Source of the DNA: Amia ocellicauda
Taxonomy: Eukaryota; Chordata; Actinopteri; Amiiformes; Amiidae
Direction: 5' to 3'
NCBI RefSeq assembly: GCF_036373705.1
Contig: NC_089866.1
Span: 6,746,001 to 6,810,000, forward strand
DNA: 64,000 nucleotides
Shown here: positions 63,063 through 64,000 of the stretch, in pieces
Position numbering within the stretch: position 1 is the stretch's first letter
How the letters are laid out: every line of letters begins with the position of its first letter
Program-made: the position numbers and the translations under genes
The notes under the pieces: model-generated
The model's database searches: none
The model's input: the letters and a program-made list of their open reading frames with translations, nothing else
What the model was told of the DNA's origin: nothing

Positions 63063-64000
63063 GTAATGGCATCAATTACAAAACACAGACCCGAGCTTTC
63101 TGCTCTGCCTCTGCAGACAAGTGGAGAAGGAATTGCCCGATGGCGTTCGCCTCTTAGATGACATCATGTGGATTGTTTGACACCAGTTACATGAACGCAG
63201 CAGTCAGGCTTTACCCTCCCCTTGCCATCGAACCACCGTTTTTCTCAGTACAGCACATTATAAAGCAGATATGGCACCTTTAGCCTGAAATGATCTCAAG
63301 GCCCTCTCCACTTTCCACTCTCTCTGATAGGCAACATTCACTGCAGATTATGATGCAGCAACATATGTTAAGTGCTCGTTTCTAGCTTTCAGCAGGATTT
63401 TTCCTTGTGAGCTTCTGGCACACCGTTTAATGCATTCAACTGAATGGCATTATGATCCGAACAGAGTTTTAAAATGGATGATGGAGTTTCATACTTATTG
63501 ACTGCAGGCTTCTGAAGGGAGCTAATTCCTCAATGTGTCACTGTAGACTGAGTCCTTACTGAAACAGCTCACATTTCCGACATGCAAAAGCCACTGCATC
63601 ACAGCGTCGGCTTAAGTCACAATAGCAGATATTTAATTATTTAAGACAGTGTTGTGAGCAATATGTTCTTTACAGCTTTCTACACTTTCACTGTTCTGTT
63701 TTTGTCAGTATCTCTTGAATGGTATTGTGATGACATTTGAATGATGCGTAGTTGTGTGGAGCAGGCATGCCAACTGTCATTTAGAAACCAAATCACTGCC
63801 TCTGGACACTTTTTTGAAATCGCTGGAGGGAAAGATGTCAGGTTGTGTGACTTGTTGTCATTTTCAGGCCTGTGTGCCTGTGATATAATCCCCCTTTTCA
63901 TCATTGTATAGCCCGTACCAACTCCTGGATGGTTAGCCCTGCTCTGCCGTGCACTTACTGCACTCTCAGTGGTGTGCAAACTCAGAGCGAACCTTTCACA
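63063..64000. other. rgs11 intron 6, incomplete
   Basis: Starts with GTAATG after exon 6. The next expected exon, with the helical extension before GGL, is not present before the right edge. Confidence 0.6.

Overview
The window is vertebrate nuclear DNA: AT-rich, with short exons bounded by GT/AG splice sites, introns of up to about 7.8 kb, no operons, and L2-type and Tc1-type transposons of the kind common in fish. I read it as a ray-finned fish; the species cannot be fixed from the sequence. All gene models below were assembled by hand from splice sites and reading frame. Every exon junction quoted keeps phase.

Layout, left to right. (1) 0.3-11 kb: two tandem LITAF-domain membrane-protein genes on the minus strand. 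Copy A (326-1993) has its last exon off the left edge; copy B (8973-10848) is complete. Between them lie relics of a PDILT-like gene (one clean exon at 6860-7057, one decayed exon near 4.0 kb) and a decayed L2 LINE at about 4.47-6.36 kb. (2) 12.8-14.4 kb: a Tc1-like transposon with a broken transposase. (3) 14.97-22.37 kb: a complete 11-exon pdia2 on the minus strand (528 aa, two CGHC sites, C-terminal RDEL), with a second Tc1-like element of the same family in intron 3. (4) 25.83-44.87 kb: a complete 6-exon arhgdig on the minus strand (224 aa), including the gamma-type N-terminal exon far upstream. (5) 48.48-49.70 kb: a third Tc1-like element of a different family with an open transposase. 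(6) 57.47 kb to the right edge: the first six coding exons of rgs11 on the plus strand (DEP domain), continuing outside the window.

The order and orientation rgs11 / arhgdig / pdia2 match human 16p13.3 (RGS11-ARHGDIG-PDIA2), which supports the orthology calls. In human the next gene is AXIN1; here LITAF-like genes and PDI relics follow pdia2. The genes are not one pathway: pdia2 folds secretory proteins in the ER, arhgdig regulates Rho GTPases on membranes, rgs11 speeds shut-off of G-alpha signalling, and LITAF-like proteins act at endosomal and lysosomal membranes.

The observations I would look at first are the complementary damage in the two related Tc1 elements (one keeps all four terminal direct repeats but has a dead transposase, the other has an open transposase but lost one repeat), the Tc1 insertion about 22 bp from a pdia2 splice donor, and the PDILT-like remnants. 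I found no CRISPR array, rRNA, tRNA or undescribed multi-gene system.
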